A stretch of DNA of 64,000 nucleotides from Capsicum annuum (GCF_002878395.1 NC_061120.1:118103213-118167212); one strand, 5' to 3'. Shown: positions 11,561 to 23,690, counted from the first letter of the stretch. Notes: generated from the sequence alone by a model not told the origin. Program-made: numbers and translations.

Positions 11561-13100
11561 CTTCAGATTTTAGTAGAAATACCAGTATGTGTAGAAAATT
11601 AATGGGAGAGGTTGATGCCTAACCCATCCTTACCTCAGTGCAAAGTATTGCAATTCAGCCATCACGATATCTATTCACGTAGTACATGTCAGTTCTATGA
11701 TAATAGCTCTTTTTCCTGCACATTATCAAAAATCATGAATGCTTACAGTTCCTAGTATGAGTAGTTCTAGTTCACTCAATTTTTTTCAATTATATTTCCT
11801 GCACACAAAAACTCTAAACTCAGGTCATGCAGGTCATGACTCATGTACTCATGCCTTACAGTGTGCTCAGTTTCTATGACTTATGCTATACTCTTAATGA
11901 TCAGCTAAATTCGAATTTCGTCATGTATATCCTCAGTTTAGATCTTTTGATAAAGTCCAGGATGTTGATGCTCTATTCTTTAGGCCTCAGTTAAGTATCA
12001 AGCTTGGTATATTGTCCATTCATGCTTCAGGTCCCCATGTTTTAAACGTCAGTGAACTCTCCTTATAAAATGATATAGTGATGAGCAGTTTCTTAGAATG
12101 GAGAGAGTAAATGTTTCATGTTAAGAAAAGATTATTTCGTACTAGTTTTACACGAGGTTATAGTTATAAAGATAGGCTTGAATGTCATGATTATGTGTAA
12201 GGGGCTAAATGCATTTCAGACCTCAATAGGTAAATTTATTACTGCCTATATTACAGAAATTCAGCCATGTTGTGATTTCTAGTTCAGCCAATGCTAAGAT
12301 TTCATTGCTCCCTAAAATCTGTACAACTTTATTGAAAGAGTGTCAAGAAATGCTCCAGTTGAGTATAAGTTTTTAGTATGAGTTAGTCCATTAACCCAGG
12401 AATTCAGCTTAGCAATCCAGCGGATATGTTCGTATGGTTTCCCATCTTTCTGCGTAGTCGTCATATCTGAAGTCTCCTGAATCTTCCCATTCCAAAAGAG
12501 AGCATCCTAGTAGTTATAAGTGTATCCCAGTTCATATGTCGTACCTCAATTTAGGACGCCAAAGACATAGTCACAATTCAGTTTTTAAATGCCCCGTGCA
12601 TCGTCTCAGATTTTTCTTAGTATCTCAACTAAGTTGGAATTCTTCGAGGGACATAATATCCCAAGGGGGAGATACACTATAACCCTCCAGCTTTCATGTC
12701 CTAAACCTTTTGGTTTCTCTTAGCATAACAAATCTAGTTTGGAGTAACTTGTACTCATAAGTTGACTCTCTCATTCCAATCTCAATAGTATGAACATTCC
12801 CATGGTATTTAGTTCATATATCATGTTTCAGACTTAGTAATGTTCTCATGTTCCCGTTCATACATGTTCAGTAAATGATCTCAGATTCATTATTATTCTC
12901 AGCTTAAGGCGACTGTCTTGCTTATATTTACTCAGTTTATTTATGTATTTCATGTATCAAATATGCATGGTCAGTATGTAAACTCAGCATATCAGTAGTA
13001 TTGATAAGTATTTATGCTTCAGTTGTGCGTGTTCAATGTGTAAACTCAATCTATCAGTATTTCTCAGCTTAATAACTCACATTTTAGGATGAATGTTCCC
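11561..13100 (+). other. Noncoding internal tail of element 2
   Basis: No RT, RNase H or integrase motif is visible. The stretch is nonetheless shared with element 4 (18830-20090, plus strand) and partly with element 3 (14470-15000, minus strand). Examples are the CATGACTCATG-containing block near 11840 and the block at about 12330-12700, which matches 19170-19540 over several hundred bases. A polypurine-tract-like module occurs at 12656-12683, well before the real one at 13103. It could be a decayed 3' coding part or an untranslated region; nucleotide conservation alone does not decide. Confidence 0.6.
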
Positions 13101-13102
13101 AT

Positions 13103-13110
13103 GGGGGAGA
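13103..13110 (+). promoter_or_regulatory. Polypurine tract of element 2
   Basis: GGGGGAGA followed by TATTGTAATACC; the LTR starts four bases later, the expected position for plus-strand priming. Confidence 0.85.
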
Positions 13111-13113
13111 TAT

Positions 13114-13845
13114 TGTAATACCTTTATTTCCCTAGAATAATTTAAGTCTTACTACATGTGTAATCCCATGTAAAGTTTTTGAAATACTCAGTATTTTTTA
13201 GTTTAGAGCCCGCCATTATGTAGGAAATTCAATTATCTTTCCAATGATATAAAATTTGTCCAAATACGAAACTCGGGTGAAGAGTTAGAGTCATTTTAGT
13301 AAAACAGTGGACCACCTTGTACTTTAGCGCATTGCGGAGGCAGTCCAAATGGCGGCAGTTGTCATTTTCTATTGAGCTAACACGATACCACCATGTCTTG
13401 CCACCAGTAAATTTCCTAAATGTCACTTTTCCAGTATTGCTCCGCAATAATGACACGTTGCACCAAGGCCCAGTTTTCCATTCAGTGAGGCGCCGCTTTG
13501 GCGCTGTGTGGCTCCATTAGCCTAGTTCCCAGTTGTCTACTTTCTAGTGAGCTGGCGCAATTGTACCATGTCACACCACGAGCTAATTTTGAAAATCTTC
13601 AATGGAAATTCAAAGTTTCATCCAAGGTTAAATTAGTCTTTTCTTATGATTTTATTACGTCCATATATGGGATTAAAGACCTAAAAGCATTTTAAGTCAT
13701 TCATTATTCAATTTTTCCCTAAAATCAAGAGATTTCTCTCTACTATACAAAAGCCTAGCTCCACGAAACCAAGATCAATTTCAAAAAATTCTCCAAGATT
13801 TCTTCTTCTCATGTATGTTAGTGTTCATTCATGTGTATCTTTCAC
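13114..13845 (+). repeat. Truncated 3' LTR of element 2
   Basis: It begins TGTAATACCTTTATTTCC and follows the 5' LTR for about 730 bp, until the segment matching 8140-8160. There it switches to minus-strand LTR sequence of element 3. Roughly 1.8 kb of LTR is missing. Short frames 13229-13456, 13317-13520 and 13498-13695 are not genes. Confidence 0.85.
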
Positions 13846-14455
13846 TAGAAACTTAGAAGCTACGGTTTTCTATCTTCTAGAGAAAATGTCTTAAATAGGG
13901 GAAATAATGAGTTAATAATATCTAAATACCTTTTTACGCATTAAATTCCATATTTGGGTGGATTAAATACGTGGGAAAAGACTAATTTAACCTTAGATAA
14001 AACTTAAATTTTTCATCAAACTTTCCGATTCGGGGCTCTAACATGACGTGGTGCTATCATGTTGTGTCATTGGAAACTGATAGTTGGGAACTAGGCTGAT
14101 GGCGTAATATAGCGTAATTGCTGACCTAGACTGGATTTTGACAATTGGGAATTGGACGCCCTCCGTGATGCGATTAGATCGCAGAGTCACACTAAAAAAT
14201 GACAATTATTATTTGGACCTATGGTGCAACGCACTACTGACTAAATATTGGGTTTTTACAACTGGAACTTAAAATAACCATAACTTCTTACCTGGTTATC
14301 AAATTAGGGAAAATTCTATATCGTTAGAAAGTTGGCTGAATTTCCTACAAGATGGTGGGTCTAAATCTAGGAAATTCCACCTAGAACAAAAATTCTACTT
14401 TGGTATTCTCGTGTACTAAAGACTAAATAGAGCTGGGAAATTATGGGGTATTACA
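13846..14455 (-). repeat. Truncated 3' LTR of element 3
   Basis: The minus strand starts TGTAATACCCCATAATTTCC at 14455. It aligns with 18236-18822 of the 5' LTR (shared GGTGGATTAAATAC and GACTAATTTA blocks). It ends at about 13846 against the truncated LTR of element 2, forming an imperfect inverted repeat. Confidence 0.85.
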
Positions 14456-14459
14456 ATAT

Positions 14460-14469
14460 CTCCCCCTAG
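14460..14469 (-). promoter_or_regulatory. Polypurine tract of element 3
   Basis: The minus strand reads CCTAGGGGGAGATATTGTAA, a purine run directly before the LTR start, as in elements 2 and 4. Confidence 0.85.
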
Positions 14470-15239
14470 GGAACATTCGTTCTAGAATGTGGCTAGTTAA
14501 GCTGGGAGAATACTGACAGACTTAGTTTACGTATTGAAATATTCATGAACAACTAAAGCATGATTACATTACTGGTCTGATAGACTGAACATACATACTG
14601 AACATGCATATCTGATGTATCATTACATGCTAAAAATGATTCATGAAATATATGACTTATATGAGAATGAGATGAGATGGTAACTAATAACAAGTTTCTA
14701 ACGGTACTGATTATAGGATTGAGTAGGTTTAAAGAAGACTGTGATGATGTACGAGACACCATCGAACTGAAGCACGACTGAATAACATCGACACAATACT
14801 GAGGTTTGAGAAATACATGACATAAACTAAACTTCACGGACCATTAAGAGTGTAACACGAATCATGGGAACCGATCAGACTGGGAAACAAGAATACATGC
14901 ATCATGAACTGCATGACCTGAGTTTGAAAAATGCATCGTCTTCTACCATGTAATATACTACCATCTCTCCCTTAACTTAAATTCATCATTCTAAGTCCAT
15001 GGGTAACTAATAAATAACCCTACTACTGTTTTAGGTTTTAACCTTGGAATGGACTGCTATGTAAGAAATTATAAAAGATAGAGAAGCTCATGGATCTAAT
15101 AAGGCTGCATCAAATCTCTTTAGATGCTGACCGTGGGTGGCACTGGAAGGGGAGCCCTGCTGATTCGAGCAACTAGACTAAACTGGTGACTGATAAGACT
15201 AACATTGATGGCACATATCCCTACCACTTAGACAAACTT
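14470..15239 (-). other. Noncoding tail between gag and polypurine tract, element 3
   Basis: Minus-strand sequence between gag and the 3' LTR. The part near 14900-14930 matches the CAGGTCATGCAG block near 11820 of element 2, so it is a shortened version of the shared noncoding tail. The minus frame 14553-14837 shows no known motif. Confidence 0.6.
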
Positions 15240-16224
15240 CTTAAAACTCCCTGAGCCTATGGCCCAATTTCCTATATCCCTAATAAACATTACTGCCAGC
15301 CCTATACTCTCCCTGATGGTTTTTACCACACTCTCTTAAAAATTTATTAGTACGACCATTTCTTATGCTATCCTGGGTCATCGGTACACTGGCTGAGGAC
15401 AGAGCTGGGATTGACAACTTTTGGTGAAACTGGGAATGGTTTCCATCATTTGACTTAGGTTGATTGAAATTGAAACTACATGTTCTTGCTTTCTTATTTT
15501 CCCTCTCTTTTTCTTTAGCCTTATGCTCTTCAATCTGTTGACCATGGACTATTAGTCTAGATATCTCCATCTCCTTAATTAACATTGCACTTCTACACTC
15601 ATTAACCATATTCTCTGACACCACACACACAAACTTACTCATCCAGGATCTATTGTCCACTAACACTTGAGGAGCATATCTGGAAAATTGAGTAAACTTA
15701 TGAGAATAATCTTTCACGCTCATGTTACCCTTTCTGAGATTTATAAATTTTAACACTTTGGCCTCTCTCGGGATAGAATTAATCTTGAACAGCAGTAGCG
15801 AACTCTTTCTACTCTATGGGCCCTACATCTTTGCCCCTATCTATCTTATAGTGTTTGAACTACGTATGATCCATATCTTATAGCTGATAGTTAGCTAAAT
15901 CAGCATCCTCACTAGAGGTTACTCCCATAATACATATAACTTTTTGAACCTAATTAAGGAACTCCTATGGATCCTCTTCTAACTTAGATCCTAAGAATAG
16001 AGGAGGATTTATCCGGGTGAAGTCCTGCTAGAAATAGTATTGGCAACCAGGTTGGCCTGAACAGCAGTTGGACGCTTATTTTGTACTACTAAAGCTTATG
16101 CTGGAGTAGTGAATACAACTCTGAATTCCGCATGGGAGACGTGCTTATTCAGGGGATCTTCCTGAATTGGCTGAGGAGCTGTCTGATTCCCATTCCTTCT
16201 TTGGTTTGTCCTTTTGGGAGGCAT
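15240..16224 (-). pseudogene. gag of element 3
   Basis: An ATG at 16224 (minus) opens MPPKRTNQRRNGNQTAPQ. The C-terminal two-thirds stay open at 15756-15280, with KVLKFINLRKGNMSVKDYSH, FTQFSRYAPQVL, SRLIVHGQQIEEHK and a basic stretch (ARTCSFNFNQPKS). It ends with CGKNHQGEYRAGS, a knuckle-like motif lacking the last ligands. The middle (about 16060-15760) carries stops and a frame change. This is the best preserved gag in the window and matches the gags of elements A and 2, which ties the three to one lineage. No protease or RT follows. Confidence 0.88.
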
Positions 16225-16430
16225 ATTCAGTAAATGGAAGGAAAAGATGAGTTAGACTGAGGGTTAACTGGAGCTTTTTCCCACTCGCACAACATAAATA
16301 CTGAAAGAAGGAAAACTTTTCCTAAGAACGTCTCATAGCCTCTCGTCCATAAGTATGGAGCACTTCATACCCATGCACAAGACTCTAAGTTATGCTACTT
16401 TTAGACTCCCTAGGAATCTGTTGAACTTTA

Positions 16431-16444
16431 GGCTCTGATACCAA
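16431..16444 (-). promoter_or_regulatory. Primer-binding site (tRNA-Met type), element 3
   Basis: The minus strand reads TTGGTATCAGAGCC, a perfect match to the canonical site, directly downstream of the LTR. Confidence 0.92.
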
Positions 16445-16447
16445 GTT

Positions 16448-18822
16448 TCTAATACCCCTAGTTTGTATCTTAGATGCTACATAGTTCTTATGACCCCGAA
16501 GGACCACAAGTTAACCCAAGATTGGTACCTACTGTGAGCACTGAATAAAAATACTATAATAAAGCAGAAAATGGACTAAAATAACATAAGGTTCAAAATA
16601 CTATAACCCAAACTGAAGAAAATACTAAAATACTAAACTACTATCTAATATATTCTAGTTTGAAAAGCCTCTAACTGTCTAAATATGGAGTTGAAGGGAC
16701 AATTCCCCAAATAACTCCGACTACTGAAATAATGAACTACTGAATGTAATAAAGTAATCTAACATCCTCAGAGTATGAGGACTCACTATTATAATTGTTG
16801 CTGATGATTGGAACTGTCTATGTAAGGTCAGGAACCTGACCGTCTGAATCAATGATATAAGATATCATAGAGCAAGAAACAAGTATACGATCAGTATGTG
16901 GGAATATATTAGTATGCTAAATAAGGTATGGTTGAATACATTGGTTGATATGCATAAAAAATAACTAACTAAATGATATGGAAGAGTTGGATTAGCAAAC
17001 TTAGAGGATCTGTAACTACTGAACATACTGTGCATACTATAACTGAGTATACTGGAACTAAATCAGAAAACTAATAACTGAATATACTGAGAATCTGATA
17101 TTACAAACAATCTAAATTACTGATGACTGAGTGACTATATTTGACAGTCCTGATTTGGTAGAATTGAACTGATTTCTATTCTGAAGACTGAGACTGAAAT
17201 TGAAACTATGGGAACTGTCACGTAACTGATATTTCCTTAAGTAAATTCAGTGGGGTCGAACCTGTAACCCTAGTCGGAAGGGTGCCAAGTACTATGCCAA
17301 GGGTAAAGACACTACTGTTGGCAAGCCTATCTGACTGGTGACCCTAAACAGAAAGTCAAGCCTAATCTGACGAGTGATCCCTAGGAGGTAGCCAAGTCTT
17401 AATCTGATAGGTGACTCTTCACATCCTATAGTGGCTACGTAGTTCTATAGTGAAAGACTTCTACTAAAGACTCTACATACCTGATGGGAGTAGTCATTAC
17501 CTCTACACTAGCTCGATGCTAGTTCCTACTTCCAACTGAATGACACTAATTGACTCGACTTGACTGGACTAAGTTATCTGAGTTCGGTAACTGACTGAGT
17601 TCTTATATTCATGATACTATTGAGTTTATTCTGTAATTACTAAGGATCTAGGTAAACGTCTAGATTGTTGGGTGTTGAGTACCCGTAGTAGTCAATAACA
17701 TTAAAAGTAAATCATGGTAAAAGTTTTGGAAACATGACTATGGCTACATGTTCATAAATCACTCATTAAGAAGTTTAAGCATACCCTTGGGATGCATTGA
17801 CTAGTACATGAATAGAGAGTACATGCTATCATGGTATAATGAAACTATTTCATTAACTTAGGTATTTAGAAAAACACTTGGGAAGAATGATTAGGTCAGA
17901 TAATAGTAAACACACATAGTGATCATAGTTGCATTAATAAACTTTAACATCATAGGGTTTATCATGAAGATCATGCAATTCAACACATATAATGTTTAAT
18001 TCCATGAAAACTTGTAATTAAATCATGGACGAAAACCCTACAATAACATTAAACATGAATTCAATTCAATTCTAACATAGTAAGCATGGAGTCCAAAGTC
18101 TAATATTTTAAAAAGAGGATTCTTGTGGTCTATGGAAGTTAAGGATCCATGACTGAACATCTAACATACCTAGGATTCTAAATTCTTTAAGTATTTTAAA
18201 ACTCTCACAGTGATATTTGAGATTGCCCTTGAAACTTGGAGGCTAGGGTTTTCTATCTTTGATAGGGAATGTCTCAAACTAAGGAAAAATTAATTAATAA
18301 TGACCTAAATACATTTTTAGGGATTAAATCCCACATATGGGTGGATTAAATACATGGAAAAAGACTAATTTATCCTTGGACGAAAATTTTAATTTTTGTC
18401 AAAATTTTTAATTTGGGGCCCTGGTATGAAACGGCACTATCGCATTATGTCACTAGAAACTGACAGGAATGAACTGGGATGATAGCATGAAGAAGCATAA
18501 TTGCGGACCCTTACTGGATTTGGACAATTCGAAAATGGATGCCCTCCACAATGCGGGAAGATAGTAGAGTCACACTAAAAATTGACAATTGTCATTTGGA
18601 CCTATGGCGCGACGCACTACTAACTAATATGATGGTGTTTTACAACTGGAACTTAAAATAGCAATAAGTTCTTACCCGGTTATAGGATCTGGGTAAATTT
18701 TACATCATTGGAAAGCTGACTAAATTTCCTATAAGAAGGTGGTTCTAAATCTTAGAAATTCTGCCTAGAACAAAAATTCTAATTAGGGATTCTCATGTAG
18801 TAAAGACTAAATTGAGTTGGGA
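16448..18822 (-). repeat. 5' LTR of element 3 (about 2.37 kb)
   Basis: It lies between the primer site and the junction with element 4. It carries three well-kept copies of the CAAGCCTAATCTGACGAGTGA-type motif at 17322-17413 and the ACTGA-rich zone typical of this LTR group. Its first ~15 bases are missing at 18822, where the sequence switches to element 4. Confidence 0.85.
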
Positions 18823-20095
18823 TACCGTTGAGTCATATCCAAAGGGTATGACTCATGACCTAACCGTATGCACTACTGATAAAAAAATTTAGCACAGTTC
18901 AGCCTTACAGACCTAGTAGTCAGCTATTAGTCGTTCAGTTAATTAGATAAGTTAGTATATTTATGCATTTGTGATCAGCACCTACATGAGCCATTTTAGT
19001 AGTCTTAGTGTAGTGCATAAGGCATAGTCACTTTATCATAGATGATGTTTCATAGGTCTTGTCTCCTTATACAAGAATCCCAGCCATGTAGTGATCTCCT
19101 ATTGTGATGTCCTGCTCAGATCAGGCCAAGATTCACTTTATAGCTAAAGTCACTAGAACTCTACAGAAAAAGTTTCATAGGAAAGCTCCAGTAGAGTACA
19201 AGTTTCCAGTATGAGTTAGTTAAACAGCCAGAAATTTAGTTTATCAGCCAGACAGACAAGTTCAGATGGTGTGGTTTCCAATTTTTCTATCTAGTCGCAC
19301 TATCTAGAGTCTCAGGAATGTTATTATTCTAAGATTCACTAACCAAGTAGTTGTGTGTTTATCCAAGTTCATGTATCATGCCTTAGTTTCAGATCCCAGA
19401 TAATTAGTCATGATTCCGTTCCTAGGTGCCCTGTGCATAGCTCCAGTTTTCCTCAGTATCTCAGCAAAGTCGGCATAGTATTTTTCAAAGGACATAGTGT
19501 CCAAAAGGGGAGATACACTATAATTTCCCAAACCTTCATGACATAAATGTGCTACTCTCTATTTTCATTATGAATCTAGTTTAAGGTAAGAATTACTCAT
19601 GAGTTGACCCTCAAACTTCAATCTCAGTCGGAATCCATGTATTCAAGCTAGTCAGTTCAGATCACGATATCCAGCTCATGTATCATGTCCTAGACTCAGT
19701 TACATTTATGTTTTTTCACTCATGCATATCTAGTAATTAATTTCAGGCTCATTATTATTTTAATTTTAAGGAAATAGTCTCCCTTGAACTTATCCTATTT
19801 CATGCTCAGATTTCAATTATAAACTTTGTATCAATTACCATGGCATATTAAGCCATGCATTCATATGTCAGATCATTCATATATTCATTCATCAGATAAG
19901 CATGTTAAGTATAATATATTCAGCTTATCAGTCTTGCTAGTCATGAAATCATGCATCAGAATAAATCTCAGCAAATTAGTAATGTCATTCATGTACTCAT
20001 GTTTTAGTTGTTCATATTCAACATGTACTTCAGCTTATTATTTCACCATCTCAGTCAGTTTCGGTCAAGGACAAATGCTCCCAAGGGGAAGATAT
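18823..20095 (+). other. Internal 3' part of element 4
   Basis: Plus-strand sequence homologous to the pol-less tail of element 2: 19170-19540 aligns with 12330-12700 and 19560-19620 with 12730-12800. It ends in a polypurine tract at 20083. Gag is missing, having been lost at the left junction. A 63-residue open frame (19355-19546) has a decayed counterpart in element 2, with a shared CPVH motif. Frame 19826-20248 crosses the LTR boundary and is spurious. A second polypurine-like module lies at 19500-19525. Confidence 0.7.
20083..20092 (+). promoter_or_regulatory. Polypurine tract of element 4
   Basis: AAGGGGAAGA followed by TATTGTAAGACC, immediately before the LTR start at 20096. Confidence 0.85.
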
Positions 20096-22999
20096 TGTAA
20101 GACCCCACAAAATCTTAAGATTAATTCAGTCCATTTATGCTTATTAAGGGGGTCCCATACATGTAAGGTTCTATCTAAGTTGCCAGACTTAGGTTATTTT
20201 AGCCTTCAAAAGTTCGCAGTCTTATTTTGTGACTTTAATGTCCTTTAATGGTCCATATTCTTACTAATTCATGACCAGGAAGGTAAATAGGTATTGCCGA
20301 ACAAGTTTTGGATTTTCAAAACTCATTTATACCATGTTTAAAATCCCAAAATAGTGGACCAATACGATCTTGGTGCGCCGCATCGTCAATCGCATTTGTT
20401 GATATTGTTGCATGTTGCCAGGGTCAAAGTACTGAGGCTCGACTTGACGATGGACTGATATGTTTACTATCATGTAGATTCAATGACGTTTCATGTCGCT
20501 AACACCGTTGATGCCCTATTGTTATTCATTTAAAAGCCGTGTACTCAGGATTATTTCAGTCATTTTCCCACACCCTTCAGCCCTTATAACACGAAATTTA
20601 GCCTTTTTTTGGCTAATCCTATTCATTATTCAAAAAATCATCAAGAACAAAACCCTAGGGCTATCAATTAAAGACTCAATTTCCAAGTGATTCCACCATC
20701 AACCTTCAAGAATTCACCAACTAAGGTATGTCAAGTGTTCATCCAAGGGTTTCTTCCACCCTTGGAGTCCAAGAAACCTGTTCAAAAACCCAAGATAATA
20801 TTTTTGATGAATTTTATGATTTAGTTTGATTGTATTCATGGCTTTTATGTTAATGGGTTCTCTAGTTCATGATTTAATTACAATATCTATTTGAAGTAAA
20901 GTGATATGTTTGTAGTATCATGTGAAACCATGTTAAACGCTTGAAATTTGTCAATGGGAATGTGAATTATGTTGCCTAATTGTTGTATAGGGTTATGTTC
21001 ATATGTTATGCTCACCAAATGTTTGATGAATTCCTCACGTGTGTTAATAAGTGAAAGAAATCATGCCATGCTCGTTATGTGCAAGTTGTCTCATGCGAGT
21101 GTTTGACAAATTATTTATGAGAATGAAATAATGCCATGTTATAGTAAGCTAATACGTATTCTCCATTCATGTACAAGTAATGCATCTCAAGTGGTTGTTG
21201 AAATGTCTAAATGAATGAATAATAAACATGTAGCCACTGTTGAGCATTGAAGCTTGTGCCCTGATTTACTTATTATGCTATCGAGTCCTGGGGGGTAATT
21301 GTACCCAACAATTAAAATATGTGCCTAGAGCCAGTGTTAGTTTTCACGATACTCACAGTTAAGTCATTATTAGTAGAACTTAGTTAGTCATATGACTCAG
21401 GAAAATTTAGTAAATTTAGTATCAGTCCAGTAATATCAATGATATCAGTAATCTTAGTGATCTCAGTAATCTCTGTAATCTCAGTTAATTATCAGATATT
21501 AGTTGTATTAAGTTCAGGCCTCAGTAACTTAGTAAGCAAGAACTCAGTAGCATTCTATCAGTTGATAGAATTCAGTAGTATTCCATTATTTAACAGAACT
21601 CGGTGGACTCAGTTCAGTTGAGTAAAACTGTACCATCAATAGCAGTTCAGTCATGCCTTGTGTAAGCTACGAAAATCAGTTCAGTGTCTATTAAGTTGGG
21701 AGTAGGATTCAGGACCGAGTGAACCCACGGATAAGGTCTCACCTGTTAGCTAGTAAAGGATATGATCCTTAGTATAAATCCCTACGTTCCAGAACTACAT
21801 AGCCAGTGTAGGTTGAGATGTACCCCTACGAGTCTAGGGACTTTTAATCTCCTTTGAGTTTTCCTTACAAGAAGAGTTGACGGAAAAGCTCCCTATCAGA
21901 GAGGGTTTATTCACAGTTTATCTTTAATCGTGGCACGGTACTGACACCCTTCCAGCTGCGATTAAAGGTTGGACCCCACTAGTTTAGATTCGGGGTATGT
22001 CGGTTAGATGATTACCTCCCATAGTCTCAGTTTAAGATTCAGTCTCAATAATAGAACAAAGTTCAGTTCTATCGATATCAAGACTGTTAGATATAGTCGC
22101 TCAGCTTAGTACGGAACTCAGCTAGTTCCATCAGAATTAGGATTGTAAGATACAGTCATCCAGTTCAATCTAGAACTCAGATAGTTCTTCGGATTAATTA
22201 AGGACTGTTTGTAATATATTACTAGTTATCAGTATCATATTAAGGACTGTCAATAATATAGAACCCAGTCCAGTAAAGAACTCAGATAATTTTTTCAGTA
22301 TCAGCATACTCAGTTATTAGTTATCAGTAATATATTACCAGTATCCTCAATATCAATTACATGTAAACTCCATAGTTCATATCATCAATAAACTCAATAT
22401 TCCAGTATTAGTAAACTCAGATGTTAGTACATCAGTATTCAGTATTGTCATGACCCCAGTTCTAGTTTATGTATTTATCCATGTATTTCTCACGCATACA
22501 TGTTCATGTCATCAGTCAGTTATTATTGTTCATGCATATGAACCCTTGTATTAAGCTTACCTCACTTGTGTACCAGAACATTCAATCGTACTGACACATT
22601 TGCGCTATGGTGTTTTATACCTTACGTTTAGAAGCAGAGCTCCCATGTATCCTTAGTAGATCAAACGTTTAGCAGCAAGACTAGCAGTAAGTCCTCATCA
22701 TTTCAGGATAGCATGATTATTTTATTACTTTATTATTTCAGTAGTTCAGAGTTAGTTGGGGACATGTCCCATCAACTACACATTTTTCAGTCAATTTTAG
22801 AGGCTTTCAAACAACAATATGTTTAAGACAATTTATTTTAGTTTTGGGTATTGTTATACCCCATTACAGAGATTGTTTTATATTTAGTATTACTTCAATT
22901 TTAGTGCACAGTTATAGATATCAGTCATGGGTTAGTTTGTGGTCCTTCGGGGTCATGAGCACCTTATAGCATTTTGGATACCAAATTCAGGGCGTCACA
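20096..22999 (+). repeat. 3' LTR of element 4 (2904 bp, complete)
   Basis: It begins TGTAAGACCCCAC and ends GGGCGTCACA at 22999. The last ~100 bp align with the end of element 2's 5' LTR (shared CAGTCATGGGTTAG, then AGCAC). It contains the conserved ATCGAGTCCTGGGGGGTAA module at 21271 and the conserved GGTACTGACACCCTTCC block near 21938. Downstream sequence is minus-strand gag of another element, so this LTR marks an insertion into that gag. Short frames inside (20308-20502, 20493-20690, 21439-21621) are not genes. Confidence 0.88.
21432..21485 (+). repeat. 9-bp tandem repeat in LTR of element 4
   Basis: About six copies of a 9-base unit close to ATCTCAGTA. It accounts for the low-complexity ISVISVISV frame at 21439. 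Confidence 0.8.
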
Positions 23000-23600
23000 C
23001 CTATCGATAGTTACCACCCTTCATACCATTGGTACGCTACATCTTTTAATTAGTAAGAAAAAAACTAGACTTCCTCAAGCTCCAAAGAATGCATAATCCA
23101 GGTGATCTTCTCCATATCATCAATAAAACATAAAGGATCTTCCTAAACCTTCCCACCCCTAAACATAGGAGGTTTTAACCTCACAAATTAGCAGACCCTT
23201 GTGGCTTAAAAAGATACAGTAGACGGAGCACCACGCTCTGATTGAGAACCTACCAACTGAGTCAATAAATTAATAAAGCGATGAAACTGAGCAATACTGG
23301 CATCCCCTTGAGATGACTGAGGAAGAGTGTCGCCTTTATTAGCACAGTTATTGTGCAATGGTTGAACCCCACAAGTATAGTCATATGCCGCGGCCCTAGC
23401 TCGGGTTTGGACCCTAGAAGTTGGACAAGTCCTATCCATAAGGCCTTTAATTAGGACATAAGAATTTTCCTGAGTATCACATCTACTTGGAGATATGATC
23501 TGAAAGATGAACAAACAGAAATCATTAGGATCCAAGACCTTAAACTCTATAGCTAAAAATAAGACAACAAGAAAGTAAAACATTCTTAAATGCCTTGTAG
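23000..23600 (-). pseudogene. Del-like gag N-terminal remnant (element 5)
   Basis: The minus-strand frame 23583-23206 reads DRTCPTSRVQTRARAAAYDY, SSQGDASIAQFHRFINLLTQ and SQSERGAPSTV. The lower-numbered sequence in other frames gives a CEVKTSYV- and DDMEKITW-like continuation (23190-23050), matching the FVRLKPP...IDEMEKI region of Del-type gag. It differs from the gags of elements A, 2 and 3, so it is a separate subfamily. It is truncated at 22999 by the LTR of element 4. The probable start is the ATG within MDRT; the extra N-terminal 40 residues of the open frame are leader sequence. Confidence 0.75.
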
Positions 23601-23690
23601 CCTCTCTCTTATAAGTTTCGTACGCTACACTCCTATAAAAGAGACTCTACTAGTCAAGGCATTTTGGATACCCAACGAACAATGAACCTA

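Larger units (their letters stand above)
7423..13845 (+). mobile_element. Pol-less LTR retrotransposon, element 2 (TR-GAG-like)
   Basis: The element comprises a 5' LTR (7423-9971), primer site, gag, a protease scrap, about 1.6 kb without recognisable coding, a polypurine tract (13103-13110) and a 3' LTR truncated at about 13845. The internal region is only 3.1 kb, too short for a full pol, and no RT or integrase motif is readable. It is inserted in the integrase of remnant G. The shape matches plant TR-GAG or large-retrotransposon-derivative elements, which depend on enzymes from autonomous relatives; that dependence is inference. The two LTRs are clearly homologous but well diverged, so the insertion is old. 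Confidence 0.85.
13846..18822 (-). mobile_element. Pol-less LTR retrotransposon, element 3 (TR-GAG-like)
   Basis: Read on the minus strand: 5' LTR (18822 to 16448, missing its first ~15 bases), primer site (16444-16431), gag, a short noncoding tail, polypurine tract (14469-14460) and 3' LTR (14455 to 13846, truncated). The internal part is about 2.0 kb, with gag and no pol at all. It is of the same family as elements 2 and 4 but in opposite orientation. Both outer ends are damaged, so no target duplication can be read. Confidence 0.85.

Noticed and set aside
19826..20248. 140-residue plus-strand open frame
   Set aside because: Crosses the polypurine tract and LTR border of element 4, so it is not a biological unit.
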